From assembly GCF_014207845.1 (NCBI RefSeq), contig NZ_JACHLC010000001.1, positions 1,860,001 to 1,924,000 on the forward strand: 64,000 nucleotides of DNA, written 5' to 3'. A program made the position numbers and the translations under genes. Shown one piece after another: positions 8,964 to 17,413 of this stretch. Numbering within the stretch: position 1 is the first letter of the stretch; every line of letters begins with the position of its first letter. Origin of the DNA: Chryseobacterium shigense (GTDB lineage: Bacteria; Bacteroidota; Bacteroidia; Flavobacteriales; Weeksellaceae). The notes beneath the pieces were generated by a model that was given only the letters and a program-made list of their open reading frames with translations, did no database searches and was not told the origin of the DNA.

Positions 8964-10076
8964 TTATTTTGAAATAACTCTTACCATTTCTTTCACCTTA
9001 ACAAGTTTTTCCATTAATTCCTCTCTGGAATCTGCCAAAACGTTGATATGCCCCATTTTTCTTCCGGGCTTCGTTTCTGTTTTTCCATAAAGGTGAATGT
9101 ATGTTTTCGGTAATTTAAGAACCTCATCCATTCCTTCGTAAATTACTTTTCCGGAATGTCCTTCTGTGCCTACGAGGTTCAACATTCCACTGTAGGTTAA
9201 TGTATCTGTATCTGCTAACGGAAGGTTTTTCACAACACGGTACATCTGCTCAAACTGGGAGTTGGCATTTCCTTCCTGACTTTGATGTCCGGAATTATGA
9301 AGCCTTGGAGCGGTTTCGTTTACCCATACTTTCCCGTTTTTATCAAGGAATAATTCGATGGCAAAAAGTCCCGGAGAATGAATTGCGTTTAAAAATTTTT
9401 CTGTGATCGAATTAATCTGTTCTTCAATTTCTCCGGTTAGGAAAACCGGGCAGATATTGAAATCCAGCAAATTCAGTTTCGGGTCGGCAACCATTTCTGT
9501 TACAGGGAAAGTTTTTGTTTCGCCAGTTTCATTTCTTGCAACAATTACAGAAAGTTCTTTGTCGATATCTACCAGTTTTTCAAGCACAGAATCCTGTACC
9601 CAAAGATTTTTCATATCTTCTGCTGTGCGGATTACCTGAACTCCTTTTCCGTCATATCCTCCCGTATTCATTTTCTGGACAAATGGCAACGGCATTTTAA
9701 TTTCGTCAGAACTTCCGTCCATCACTTCAAATTCCGGGCTTGGAATATCATGAGCCTTATAAAATTGTTTCTGAAGAATTTTTTGCTGAATTGTTTTAAT
9801 AATTTTAGAATTCGGGACTACTTTTATACCTTGATTTTCAAGTTCAGCCAGGGCATCAGCATTTACATGTTCTATCTCAATGGTCACCACATCTTTGTCT
9901 TTTCCAAAATTCAATACCGTTTCGTAATCGTTGAAATTTCCTTGTGTAAAATGTGAGATCGTATTGCACGGTGCGTCAGAAGCCGGGTCCAGTGTATAAA
10001 ACCGGTCATCGTATTTCAGTGCGCTTTGTATCAGCATTCTTCCCAGCTGTCCGCCCCCTAAAATTCCTATTTTCAT
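8964..10076 (-). CDS. purK: N5-carboxyaminoimidazole ribonucleotide synthase
   Basis: ATP-grasp enzyme that carboxylates AIR with bicarbonate and ATP to give N5-CAIR, the substrate of PurE. The 370 aa begin MKIGILGGGQLGRML (GGGQLGRM is the PurK N-terminal signature) and contain LPFVQKMNTGGYDGKGV (ATP-grasp glycine loop, about 128-144) and VNETAPRLHNSGHQS (about 252-266, metal and substrate binding). It lies 42 nt downstream of the DUF1543 gene on the same strand, and no -7 element is visible in that gap, so the two are probably co-transcribed. Confidence 0.97.
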   Translation of the reverse strand: MKIGILGGGQLGRMLIQSALKYDDRFYTLDPASDAPCNTISHFTQGNFNDYETVLNFGKDKDVVTIEIEHVNADALAELENQGIKVVPNSKIIKTIQQKILQKQFYKAHDIPSPEFEVMDGSSDEIKMPLPFVQKMNTGGYDGKGVQVIRTAEDMKNLWVQDSVLEKLVDIDKELSVIVARNETGETKTFPVTEMVADPKLNLLDFNICPVFLTGEIEEQINSITEKFLNAIHSPGLFAIELFLDKNGKVWVNETAPRLHNSGHQSQEGNANSQFEQMYRVVKNLPLADTDTLTYSGMLNLVGTEGHSGKVIYEGMDEVLKLPKTYIHLYGKTETKPGRKMGHINVLADSREELMEKLVKVKEMVRVISK

Positions 10077-10118
10077 TCTTACTTTTATTTTTTCTATTAG
10101 ATTTATTTACAGAAGGTT

Positions 10119-10670
10119 TTATTGTATTTTGTCAATCTTCAAATATCCCAATCCCATTGGGTTTTCCTGATCTTCTGCATCAGATTTTGTCAGGATGATG
10201 GAGTATTTTTCTTTCATTTTTTCGGGAAGAATATCACTGACGTTGAAAATATCATCAATATCAACTCCGTGTTTATCATCGATATGGCTTACAGCTCCTT
10301 CAAAGCCCATTGTAGCATAAAATTCGGTAGCTTTTGCCCTTTTCACAATTTCTCCCATGGATTTGCCAACCATCAGGTGCTGTTCATGGAATTCTTCAAA
10401 AAAGCCTTTTTTATAACCTCCTAAATTAAGGAAATACAGCTGGTCTTCGGACGATTGATTTGTTTTCTCAACAATTTTCACCTCATATCCGTCAGCAAAT
10501 TTCACTTCCTGATAGCAGTCCAGGTGGATTTTTCCTTCTGCTTCTTTCCAGAAATCTTTCATATCGGGAACGAGGTCTTTAAGGTTTTCCGCTATCCCGA
10601 AAAAAACGTCATGCTGCTCGATATTCCTGCCTTTGGGCGTTGCACCGAGAATGATATAAAATAATTTCAT
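10119..10670 (-). CDS. DUF1543-domain protein
   Basis: A 183-aa protein beginning MKLFYIILGATPKGRNIEQH, with IHLDCYQEVKFADGYEVKI in the middle; both segments are characteristic of DUF1543 as I know the family. The molecular function is unknown. The frame can also open at an ATG at 10682 (four residues earlier). The later ATG is chosen because it gives the family-like N-terminus and a short leader after the -7 element at 10688-10695. It is cytoplasmic by sequence and precedes purK on the same strand. Confidence 0.78.
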   Translation of the reverse strand: MKLFYIILGATPKGRNIEQHDVFFGIAENLKDLVPDMKDFWKEAEGKIHLDCYQEVKFADGYEVKIVEKTNQSSEDQLYFLNLGGYKKGFFEEFHEQHLMVGKSMGEIVKRAKATEFYATMGFEGAVSHIDDKHGVDIDDIFNVSDILPEKMKEKYSIILTKSDAEDQENPMGLGYLKIDKIQ

Positions 10671-10687
10671 TTCACTTTTCATTTGTG

Positions 10688-10695
10688 CAAAAATA
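10688..10695 (-). promoter_or_regulatory. -7 element (TATTTTTG) for the DUF1543-purK transcript
   Basis: TATTTTTG on the minus strand, 5 nt before the ATG at 10682 and 17 nt before the one at 10670. The first start would be leaderless; the second has a short leader. Confidence 0.55.
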
Positions 10696-10720
10696 CGTCA
10701 AATTTATCTTTTTTAAACGT

Positions 10721-10751
10721 TTGGCAGACTACCGCAATAGTTTTATATTTG
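10721..10751 (+). promoter_or_regulatory. Complete Bacteroidota promoter for the TSUP gene
   Basis: TTG (10721-10723), a 20-nt spacer and TATATTTG (10744-10751): a full -33/-7 match. Only 4 nt separate it from the ATG at 10756, so the mRNA is probably leaderless. Confidence 0.75.
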
Positions 10752-10755
10752 TAGC

Positions 10756-11586
10756 ATGTCAGAAATCATCATTCTGTTTCTCGGCGCAGTTTCCGCCGGT
10801 CTTTTGGGTTCACTTACAGGTTTGGGAGGAGGAGTTATTATTATTCCTTTGCTAACGCTGGGTTTCGGCGTTCCGATGCATTATGCCATCGGGGCTTCTT
10901 TAATTTCTGTAATCGGTACTTCTTCCGGTGCTGCAGTAGCTTTTGTAAAAGAAGGTTTTACCAATATGCGTATAGGTATGTTTTTGGAAATCGGTACTAC
11001 TGCGGGAGCTATTATCGGAGCGCTGGTTTCGGGAATGCTTAATCCCAATACGATCGGAATTATTTTTGCGAGTATCCTTTTATTGACGGTTATTTTAAAT
11101 CTTAAAGGAAAGCCTGACCACCAGGAACCTCTTATCAAAGGAAGCCTTGAAGAAAGATTGAAGCTGTACGGAACTTTTCCGGATAAAGGCGTGGTAAAAA
11201 GCTACTCTGCAAGAAACACGGTTCCGGGATTCCTGATGATGCTGTTTGCGGGTGCCATGTCCGGACTTCTGGGAATAGGTTCCGGAGCGTTGAAGGTTCT
11301 GGCAATGGATAATATGATGAAACTGCCGTTCAAGGTTTCTACAACAACCAGTAATTTTATGATCGGTGTAACAGCTGTAGCCAGTGCCCTGATTTACTTT
11401 CAGAGAGGTGAAATTATTCCTGTAATTGTTGCCCCGGTACTGATTGGTGTGGTGGTAGGAAGTTTTATTGGTTCAAAAACCCTGATGGTATCCAAGACAA
11501 AGAAATTAAAGGTTTTCTTTGCTATTGTCATTACAATCTTAGCAGTATATATGATGTATAACGGCCTTACTAAAAGCTTCAGATAA
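10756..11586 (+). CDS. TSUP-family (TauE/SafE) anion exporter
   Basis: A 276-aa inner membrane protein with about eight helices in two halves. The first half has LTGLGGGVIIIPLLTLGFGV (about 21-40) and the second has GAMSGLLGIGSGALKVLAMD (about 167-186); the repeated Gly-rich loops are diagnostic of TauE/SafE transporters, which export sulfite, sulfonates or similar anions. The substrate is not deducible. The stop and the start of the next gene share one base (TAATG), implying translational coupling to the DUF1634 protein. The start codon lies 4 nt after a perfect promoter. Confidence 0.92.
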   Translation: MSEIIILFLGAVSAGLLGSLTGLGGGVIIIPLLTLGFGVPMHYAIGASLISVIGTSSGAAVAFVKEGFTNMRIGMFLEIGTTAGAIIGALVSGMLNPNTIGIIFASILLLTVILNLKGKPDHQEPLIKGSLEERLKLYGTFPDKGVVKSYSARNTVPGFLMMLFAGAMSGLLGIGSGALKVLAMDNMMKLPFKVSTTTSNFMIGVTAVASALIYFQRGEIIPVIVAPVLIGVVVGSFIGSKTLMVSKTKKLKVFFAIVITILAVYMMYNGLTKSFR

Positions 11587-11969
11587 TGAGAAAGAATTTT
11601 ACAGATGGGGATCTGAACCGTTCGGTAGGAAATCTTCTCAGGCTGGGTGTTATTTTGTCTGTGGTTACATCATTAATCGGTTTCATCAAACTTTTTACGG
11701 AGGGCTTTAAAATGCCTAAAAAATATACTTCCCTGGATATGGGTTCTTCTTCTGAAAAGGTATGGGGAATGTTCTGGAATTCTTTATGTAAGGGGGAAGG
11801 TATGGCCATTATTCAATTGGGAATACTGCTGCTGATCTTTACTCCCCTTGTTAGGATTATTTTTGCACTGATAGGCTATTTGAAAGAAAAAGACTACGTG
11901 TATGTAGTCATTTCCTCGATAGTTTTAGCCATTATGGCGATCAGTTTCTTTACGGGTTACGCCCACTGA
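11586..11969 (+). CDS. DUF1634-domain membrane protein, partner of the TSUP exporter
   Basis: A 127-aa protein with three predicted membrane helices (about 19-38, 73-95, 102-122) and the internal motif GEGMAIIQLGILLLIFTPLV, typical of DUF1634. In many genomes DUF1634 genes directly follow TauE/SafE genes, and here the two overlap by 1 bp, so a role as accessory subunit of the exporter is likely (inference from context). It ends 2 nt from the convergent VOC gene, and no terminator is visible in the gap. Confidence 0.85.
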   Translation: MRKNFTDGDLNRSVGNLLRLGVILSVVTSLIGFIKLFTEGFKMPKKYTSLDMGSSSEKVWGMFWNSLCKGEGMAIIQLGILLLIFTPLVRIIFALIGYLKEKDYVYVVISSIVLAIMAISFFTGYAH

Positions 11970-11971
11970 TT

Positions 11972-12349
11972 TTACATTTCATAAAATTCTAACGGAAGCT
12001 GGTCCGGGTCCTGGGTAAAGAAAAATTCTTTTCCGGTGTATTCATCTACACGGATATCTTCACAGGTAAGCCCTTTTCTCACTAAGTCTTCTCTTTTATC
12101 CTGTACATTTTCAACAGAAAAAGCCAGATGTCTCAAACCGCATGATTCGGGACGGGATGGCCTTGGAGGCGGATCCGGGAATGAAAATAATTCGATAACG
12201 TAATGGTTCCCGATAGCGAGATCAAGTTTGTAAGACTGTCTTTCTTCACGATAGACTTCACGGATAATGTTTAAGCCCAGAATTTCGGTATAGAATTTTT
12301 TTGAGACTTCATAGTCTGAGCATATAACAGCAATGTGATGGATTTTCAT
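11972..12349 (-). CDS. VOC-superfamily metalloprotein, YaeR-like (glyoxalase I-like)
   Basis: A 125-aa single vicinal-oxygen-chelate domain pair. It begins MKIHHIAVICSDYEVSKKFY and contains VIELFSFPDPPPRPSRPESC and GLRHLAFSVENV, all diagnostic of the YaeR/SMU.1112c group. The metal ligands are expected at the His in MKIHH, the His in GLRH and the Glu in the terminal PLEFYEM. The reaction is unknown; glyoxalase activity should not be assumed. It is monocistronic or runs with nothing downstream, as the next minus-strand gene starts at 10670. Confidence 0.88.
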   Translation of the reverse strand: MKIHHIAVICSDYEVSKKFYTEILGLNIIREVYREERQSYKLDLAIGNHYVIELFSFPDPPPRPSRPESCGLRHLAFSVENVQDKREDLVRKGLTCEDIRVDEYTGKEFFFTQDPDQLPLEFYEM

Positions 12350-12405
12350 TTTACAATTTAAATTTTTTCTTTCAACAGCATTTACAGGTAAATCAAATTC
12401 CTGTG

Positions 12406-12846
12406 TTATTTTACTTCCTTACAGTTTTCTTTTCTTCTGGTATCTATAATGTACTGGATTTTCCATCCGGTTTCCTGCTTCACCAGTTGAAAGCTGTTTG
12501 CCCCACAATGAGAAAATTTACCTTTAAAATAGAATGAATACGGCGTGAAAACACTTGCAAGCCCGCCATCTGTATGAACGGCATCAATAACAATCCTTTC
12601 ATCCAGATCATCTTTTGAAAATTTGGAAACGGAATCAATAAATTCCTGTATATTTTCATTTTTCACCGCTCCGTCTTTGGCAATGGTCTGAAGAATGGCT
12701 CCTTCTGCAAAAGCGGATTTCATTAGTTCAGGATCTGCATTTTTCATTCCTGAAAATAAATTGCGGATTGGTTTTTCTATGTCCTGATTCTGCTGTCCGA
12801 AACAGAATGCAGAGAAAAGCAGGACGGCTGCAACAAGTTTATTCAT
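12406..12846 (-). CDS. Secreted NTF2-like (SnoaL-type) protein
   Basis: A 146-aa protein with a signal peptide (MNKLVAAVLLFSAFCFGQ). The mature part follows the NTF2-like plan: an N-terminal helix IEKPIRNLFSGMKNADPELM, a strand-rich core with ENIQEFIDSV, ASVFTPYSFYFKGKFSHCG and SFQLVKQETGWKIQYIIDTR. In this fold the W-x-I-x-x-I segment forms the last strand. Many such proteins carry no enzyme activity; ligand and partner are unknown. The gap to the M14 peptidase gene upstream is 49 nt, so an operon is possible. Confidence 0.75.
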   Translation of the reverse strand: MNKLVAAVLLFSAFCFGQQNQDIEKPIRNLFSGMKNADPELMKSAFAEGAILQTIAKDGAVKNENIQEFIDSVSKFSKDDLDERIVIDAVHTDGGLASVFTPYSFYFKGKFSHCGANSFQLVKQETGWKIQYIIDTRRKENCKEVK

Positions 12847-12895
12847 ATTGGGTTTAAATTAATCTGACAGAATAAAAATAGAAAAATATTGTGAA

Positions 12896-14020
12896 TTATT
12901 TATTCTCTAAAAATATATTCATCAATGCTTTAACGTATGCAGATGTATTTTTATTAACCTGCTCTTTATCCAACGTGGTTACATCGTCTTTTTTACTAAA
13001 AAAAAAGTAGTATTGCGGTAATTCTACAGTTAATATGGTAGCAGCATTTTTAATCAGCTTTCCGTTATTCATAATCTCAGTACTTGCCCATGTACCATAC
13101 GACAGCCCTTCGCTATCCTTTGTTTTGTATGATCTGTATTGTTCCAGACCTTTTTCAACTGCAGCTGAATCCTGGGGATAGATAGGATTTAAATAGGTAA
13201 CCTTTGAAAAAATGTATTTTTCCTTGCTGTTTTCTACAGTCCGGGCATAATTTTCATTAACAAAGTTTCCAAAAATAATCCCACCGTTTTCTTTAACTGT
13301 TACAGCCATTCTTAACGGTAAAATGGAATCATCATAAAATCCCAAAGCTTTACTGTTGTTGTCTGTTTTAGGATCTGCATAAATTCCGATCTGCTTATAA
13401 AGGTTTCTTATTTTTTCATCAGGAATCCAGTCGGCACCTCCATTTTTACAGTGAAGGGATGCAATTCTTGATGGATTAAATTTTTGAGTGGCGTGCAAAA
13501 GATATTGGTTTTCAATCTCAATCTCCTGATTATTATATCCTATATGATCTCCTATATTATATACCTGCCCTGCTACTGGCATCTGCCGGTTAGGATCTAC
13601 ACATTCTTCACATGATTTCCTACCCTCATTTAATTTGAATATATTTTGTCTTCCCACCTGAACATTATCCTTAAATACTTCAGGAACAATTAAAACTTTC
13701 CATTTGAATTTATTCACTTTAAGTTTGTCTAATTCACCTTTCAGGGCCATCGCTACATCCATCCCGTAAAATTCGGAGCCATGAACTCCGGCAATAATCA
13801 TTGCTTTATCTGCTTCTGTTCCTCCTTTATTGTAGTAATAAGCATATATGGGCTCTTCGTTTTTATTATATCCTAAAATAATTTTCTTACCCCAGACATT
13901 TTTTTCAGCTAAAGTCTTACTGAAGTTTTGCATAACGGTCGACATATCATGTTTTTTGATTTCTTGCGCAAAAACGTATAAACAGGCAAAAAATGCTGTT
14001 ATTTGAGCTATCTTTTTCAT
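12896..14020 (-). CDS. Secreted M14-family zinc carboxypeptidase
   Basis: A 374-aa exported metallopeptidase with signal peptide MKKIAQITAFFACLYVFAQ. The zinc ligands are visible as VHGSEFYG (His80, Glu83) and ASLHCKNGG (His190). The substrate-binding Asn-Arg pair is in DPNRQMP (about 142-148), and the general-base Glu is in ILTVELPQ (about Glu334). Family members remove C-terminal residues or cleave peptidoglycan peptides; the specificity is not clear. Two Cys in KSCEECVDPN, beside the Asn-Arg motif, could form a disulfide or metal site. Confidence 0.88.
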   Translation of the reverse strand: MKKIAQITAFFACLYVFAQEIKKHDMSTVMQNFSKTLAEKNVWGKKIILGYNKNEEPIYAYYYNKGGTEADKAMIIAGVHGSEFYGMDVAMALKGELDKLKVNKFKWKVLIVPEVFKDNVQVGRQNIFKLNEGRKSCEECVDPNRQMPVAGQVYNIGDHIGYNNQEIEIENQYLLHATQKFNPSRIASLHCKNGGADWIPDEKIRNLYKQIGIYADPKTDNNSKALGFYDDSILPLRMAVTVKENGGIIFGNFVNENYARTVENSKEKYIFSKVTYLNPIYPQDSAAVEKGLEQYRSYKTKDSEGLSYGTWASTEIMNNGKLIKNAATILTVELPQYYFFFSKKDDVTTLDKEQVNKNTSAYVKALMNIFLENK

Positions 14021-14166
14021 AGGTGTTTGTTTTTATTGATTACAAATTTGGTAAACATACATTAATTTATCAATTACCCGTTTGTATGATTAAAAAAAAC
14101 TGTTTAAAAAGTAAATGGATCTACATTATTTAAAAATAGATTATTTTTATCCATCTATTTGATATT

Positions 14167-15249
14167 ATGTGGAGTATTTATTTGTTTTTAACCGGATTAC
14201 TGTTGCTGTTTACATTGTTACCCAAAATTCAGAACGCTCATTGGATATTCAGGGTTCCGGAGTTTGGTAAAATCCAGATTACTTATGCTGTGCTTTTTAC
14301 TTTTATTTTGGGTCTGTTTATCAGCAGTTCCGGGAATCTTTTATATTCGCAGGGACTTCTGTTTTTAATGTTTGTTCATCATGGAATAACTCTTGTGAAA
14401 TATACTCCGCTTTATCCTGTTAAAAAGCATACACAAAAGCATCAGTCTTCTCAAAAACTGCATTTCATCTCTGCTAATGTTTATCAGTTCAATAAAGAAT
14501 ATAACAGATTTATCAGCCTGATAGAAAAATACAGTCCCGAAATGTTCCTGACTATGGAAAGCAACGGAGACTGGGAACAGGCCATGCGCATTCTTGAAAA
14601 GGATTATCCGTTTCAGCATAAGGTAACACTTGAAAATACCTATGGAATGCATTTCTATTCTAAAATAAAGATTAAAAATGCACAGACACATTATTTTGTA
14701 GCTGATGATATCCCAAGCATCGAGGTTCATTTAAAAACGGAAGACGGCTTTTCGTTTGTTTTTTTCGGGGTGCATCCGCCTCCGCCAAGCCCTACCGAAG
14801 AGGAAACGTCAAAGGAAAGAGACGGAGATCTTTTGAGTACGGCAAAAAGAGTGAAAGATATCAAAGATCCTGTAATTGTTGTAGGTGATTTTAATAATGT
14901 TGCATGGTCAAAATCATCCATATTATTCAGAAAAACGAGTCATTTGATCGATCCCAGGATTGGGCATTCGTTTGTGTCTACTTTTCATGCCAAATACCGC
15001 CTGTTAAGGTTCCCGATTGACCTGATGTTCCACAGTGAAGATATTTTCATTAAAGCGCTTAAAACCCTTGAAAATTTTGGTTCAGATCATCTTCCCGTAT
15101 ACTGTGAGTTTTTTATCGATCACCACAATGATGGACAGGAGGATCAGATTGAGGCAGCCACTTCGGAAGAGAAAGCAGAAGCAGAGGAAATGATACAGGA
15201 GGGAAAGAAAGAGGATGGGGACCGTGATGAAGTGGTAACGGAAGATTAG
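14167..15249 (+). CDS. Membrane-anchored endonuclease/exonuclease/phosphatase (EEP) family protein
   Basis: A 360-aa protein with two to three N-terminal helices (residues about 1-75) followed by an EEP domain: LHFISANVYQFNKEYNRFIS, MFLTMESNGDWEQAM (metal-binding Glu), PVIVVGDFNNVAW (Asp-Phe-Asn motif) and NFGSDHLPVYCEFFI (catalytic Asp-His). Such proteins hydrolyse phosphodiester or phosphomonoester bonds, and membrane-bound forms often act on the outer side of the membrane. The last 35 residues form a highly acidic tail (EDQIEAATSEEKAEAEEM) outside the domain. A degenerate -7 element (TCTATTTG) sits 5 nt before the ATG. Confidence 0.86.
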   Translation: MWSIYLFLTGLLLLFTLLPKIQNAHWIFRVPEFGKIQITYAVLFTFILGLFISSSGNLLYSQGLLFLMFVHHGITLVKYTPLYPVKKHTQKHQSSQKLHFISANVYQFNKEYNRFISLIEKYSPEMFLTMESNGDWEQAMRILEKDYPFQHKVTLENTYGMHFYSKIKIKNAQTHYFVADDIPSIEVHLKTEDGFSFVFFGVHPPPPSPTEEETSKERDGDLLSTAKRVKDIKDPVIVVGDFNNVAWSKSSILFRKTSHLIDPRIGHSFVSTFHAKYRLLRFPIDLMFHSEDIFIKALKTLENFGSDHLPVYCEFFIDHHNDGQEDQIEAATSEEKAEAEEMIQEGKKEDGDRDEVVTED

Positions 15250-15261
15250 ATCCTGTTTAAT

Positions 15262-15299
15262 AAAAAAAGACCGTCTTGCGACAGTCTCTTTCTTATTTT
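15262..15299. terminator. Bidirectional terminator between EEP gene and purA
   Basis: Stem AGACCGTC/GACAGTCT (one mismatch) with a TTGC loop, flanked by an A run on the left and a T-rich stretch on the right, between convergent genes. Confidence 0.75.
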
Positions 15300-15316
15300 A
15301 ATTTATTTCTAGTGAA

Positions 15317-16603
15317 TTAGAATAATTCTTTTCTGATAATATTCTGGCTTCTTTCCGGCCCTACAGAAACCAGATATACGTTGATTCCCAAATACTGCTC
15401 GATGAACTCGATATATTTCTGTGCGTTGTCAGGAAGTTCATCATAGCTTCTTGCTTTTGTAATGTCTTCGCTCCAACCCGGTAAATCATGGTAAATTGGT
15501 TCGTAGTTGTATAATTTTTCAGTAGAAGAAGTGAAATAATTGTTGATTTTACCGTCTTCTGTTTTGTAGTGAGTTACTATTTTCAGGTTTTCAATTCCGG
15601 TAAGAACGTCCAGTTTTGTAATTACCAGATTATTGATTCCATTGATCATGCAGGCATGCTTCAGAGAAACAAGATCCAACCAACCTGTTCTTCTCGGTCT
15701 TCCTGTTGTAGCCCCGAATTCACCACCGATCTGTCTGATACTTTCTCCCAGTTCATTATCCAATTCAGATGGGAAAGGTCCGTTTCCAACTCTTGTACAG
15801 TAAGCTTTTGCAACCCCGATCAGGTTTTGAAGCGATGTTGGAGGTACTCCCGCACCTGAACAAACTCCTCCTGTAGACGGAGAAGATGAAGTTACGTATG
15901 GATAAGTTCCGAAGTCGATATCAAGCATCAATGCCTGAGCTCCTTCAAACAATACATTTTTACCTTCCTGGATGGCTTCGTTCAGTTCAACTTCCGTATC
16001 AACGATTCTGTCCTGAAGCTGTTTTCCGATCTCTAAAAATTCGTTATAGATTTCTTCTACATCCAATGTTGGCTTTCCGTAATATTTTTCAAAAAGAGAG
16101 TTTTTAACCTTCAGGTTTTTCTCTATTTTCTCTCTTAAGATCTCAGGATTCAAAAGATCTACCATTCTGATTCCCACTCTTGCTATTTTATCCTCATAAC
16201 AAGGCCCGATTCCTTTTTTGGTAGTACCGATCTGAGTTCCGCCGTGCTCTTCTTCACGGTAAGTATCCAGAAGAATGTGGTAAGGCATAATAACATGCGC
16301 TCTTCTGCTGATAAAAATGTGGTCAGTTCTCAAACCTTTGCTCTCGATCTGGCCAACCTCCTTAATGAAAGATTTCGGGTTTACCACTACTCCGTTCGCA
16401 ATGATACATTTCCCCTTGCACTGCAGTACACCTGAAGGAAGAAGGTGAAGTACAAATTTTTCTTCGCCCACATAAACCGTATGACCAGCGTTGTCTCCTC
16501 CTTGGAAACGAACTACATAATCTGATTTAGCCGATAAAACATCCGTGATTTTCCCTTTACCTTCATCTCCGTACTGAAGACCTACAACTACGTAAGTTGA
16601 CAT
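15317..16603 (-). CDS. purA: Adenylosuccinate synthetase
   Basis: Joins IMP and aspartate with GTP to form adenylosuccinate, the committed step to AMP. The 428 aa start VVGLQYGDEGKGKITDVL (P-loop-like GDEGKGK, about 12-18) and include GDNAGHTV (about 36-43), GTTKKGIGPCYEDK and GATTGRPRRTGWLDL, which are all PurA active-site signatures. Length and motifs are complete. It has its own well-matched promoter. Confidence 0.98.
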   Translation of the reverse strand: MSTYVVVGLQYGDEGKGKITDVLSAKSDYVVRFQGGDNAGHTVYVGEEKFVLHLLPSGVLQCKGKCIIANGVVVNPKSFIKEVGQIESKGLRTDHIFISRRAHVIMPYHILLDTYREEEHGGTQIGTTKKGIGPCYEDKIARVGIRMVDLLNPEILREKIEKNLKVKNSLFEKYYGKPTLDVEEIYNEFLEIGKQLQDRIVDTEVELNEAIQEGKNVLFEGAQALMLDIDFGTYPYVTSSSPSTGGVCSGAGVPPTSLQNLIGVAKAYCTRVGNGPFPSELDNELGESIRQIGGEFGATTGRPRRTGWLDLVSLKHACMINGINNLVITKLDVLTGIENLKIVTHYKTEDGKINNYFTSSTEKLYNYEPIYHDLPGWSEDITKARSYDELPDNAQKYIEFIEQYLGINVYLVSVGPERSQNIIRKELF

Positions 16604-16628
16604 ATTTTACTTTTATTTTAGATTCATG

Positions 16629-16659
16629 CAAAATTACTTTTTAAAAATAGGCTGGGCAA
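16629..16659 (-). promoter_or_regulatory. Complete promoter for purA
   Basis: On the minus strand, TTG (16659-16657), a 20-nt spacer and TAATTTTG (16636-16629), about 25 nt before the purA ATG. It overlaps the first codons of a longer open frame for the divergent gene, which argues for a later start there. Confidence 0.75.
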
Positions 16660-16779
16660 ATTATGAGGGGATTTTATTTTTGGGCGGGTGGAAATCATGT
16701 GATTATCCTAAAATTTTCTTTATGATCTCTCATACATTTTTTTATTTAGTCTATTCACATTCAATTAAAATTATATATA

Positions 16780-16787
16780 TATATTTG
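16780..16787 (+). promoter_or_regulatory. -7 element (TATATTTG) for the 16803 gene
   Basis: A perfect TAnnTTTG match 15 nt before the ATG at 16803. It lies in a run of TA repeats, which lowers its significance. Confidence 0.45.
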
Positions 16788-16802
16788 AGTATTAACGTAA
16801 CC

Positions 16803-17342
16803 ATGAAAAAGAATAAATCCCAATTATTAATCTTTGCTGTAATTTCATTTTCTTCAATGCTAATCTCTGAAATAAATTATTTAAAGAAAATTATAATTTT
16901 TGAAGAGTTTTCAATTGCAGATATTTTCTTTCTGAATTATTGGATCTTTTTCTTTTTAGCGGGTTATTTATTATTTAAAAGACTTGATTGTGTAAAAAAT
17001 CTTCAACTTGATAGATTTGAATCAACCGATGATATAAGAGTTTCCAGTAAATCTTATAGTGGAGCAGTTAATAGTATGGAAGGACTTTCTTTAATAAGGT
17101 TTTATTTTGACGATGAAAAAATATATCTGGTATACAGAAATTATTTTCCAATAAAAATTTATTACGGTCCTATTATTATTTCACAGAATAAAAATGGGAC
17201 AGACTTTAACATTGAAAAATTCGAATTAATTAAAAATGATGCGATGCTGGTGATCAGAAATAATGTTGAAAATCACCGTTTCAGGATGATAAACATCAAT
17301 AAAACTGATATAATAAAATTAAAAAACTATTTTACAGTATAA
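16803..17342 (+). CDS. Hypothetical membrane protein with two helices
   Basis: A 179-aa protein of unknown family. Two hydrophobic segments (LLIFAVISFSSMLISEINYL about 8-27; FFLNYWIFFFLAGYLLF about 40-56) precede a polar beta-rich domain (DDIRVSSKSYSGAVNSMEG, then IYLVYRNYFPIKIYYGPII), a plan seen in bacterial PH-like membrane proteins, though I cannot confirm that. The open frame extends up to 16626, but this overlaps the purA promoter; the ATG at 16803 follows a -7 element and gives a normal Lys-rich N-terminus. Base composition is clearly more AT-rich than the neighbours. Confidence 0.6.
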   Translation: MKKNKSQLLIFAVISFSSMLISEINYLKKIIIFEEFSIADIFFLNYWIFFFLAGYLLFKRLDCVKNLQLDRFESTDDIRVSSKSYSGAVNSMEGLSLIRFYFDDEKIYLVYRNYFPIKIYYGPIIISQNKNGTDFNIEKFELIKNDAMLVIRNNVENHRFRMININKTDIIKLKNYFTV

Positions 17343-17374
17343 TTATAAATAGTATAGGTAAAACGATTACTTTG

Positions 17375-17382
17375 TATATTTG
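17375..17382 (+). promoter_or_regulatory. -7 element (TATATTTG) for the alpha/beta hydrolase gene
   Basis: A perfect TAnnTTTG match. The TTG at 17384, which opens the longest frame, lies 2 nt beyond it, before the expected transcription start; this supports the ATG at 17414. Confidence 0.55.
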
Positions 17383-17413
17383 ATTGTCTTTTGAAATAAT
17401 AACGACAAACAAT

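Noticed and set aside
16626..16802. 59-residue N-terminal extension of the 16803 protein
   Set aside because: It overlaps the purA promoter, and a -7 element lies 15 nt before the later ATG.
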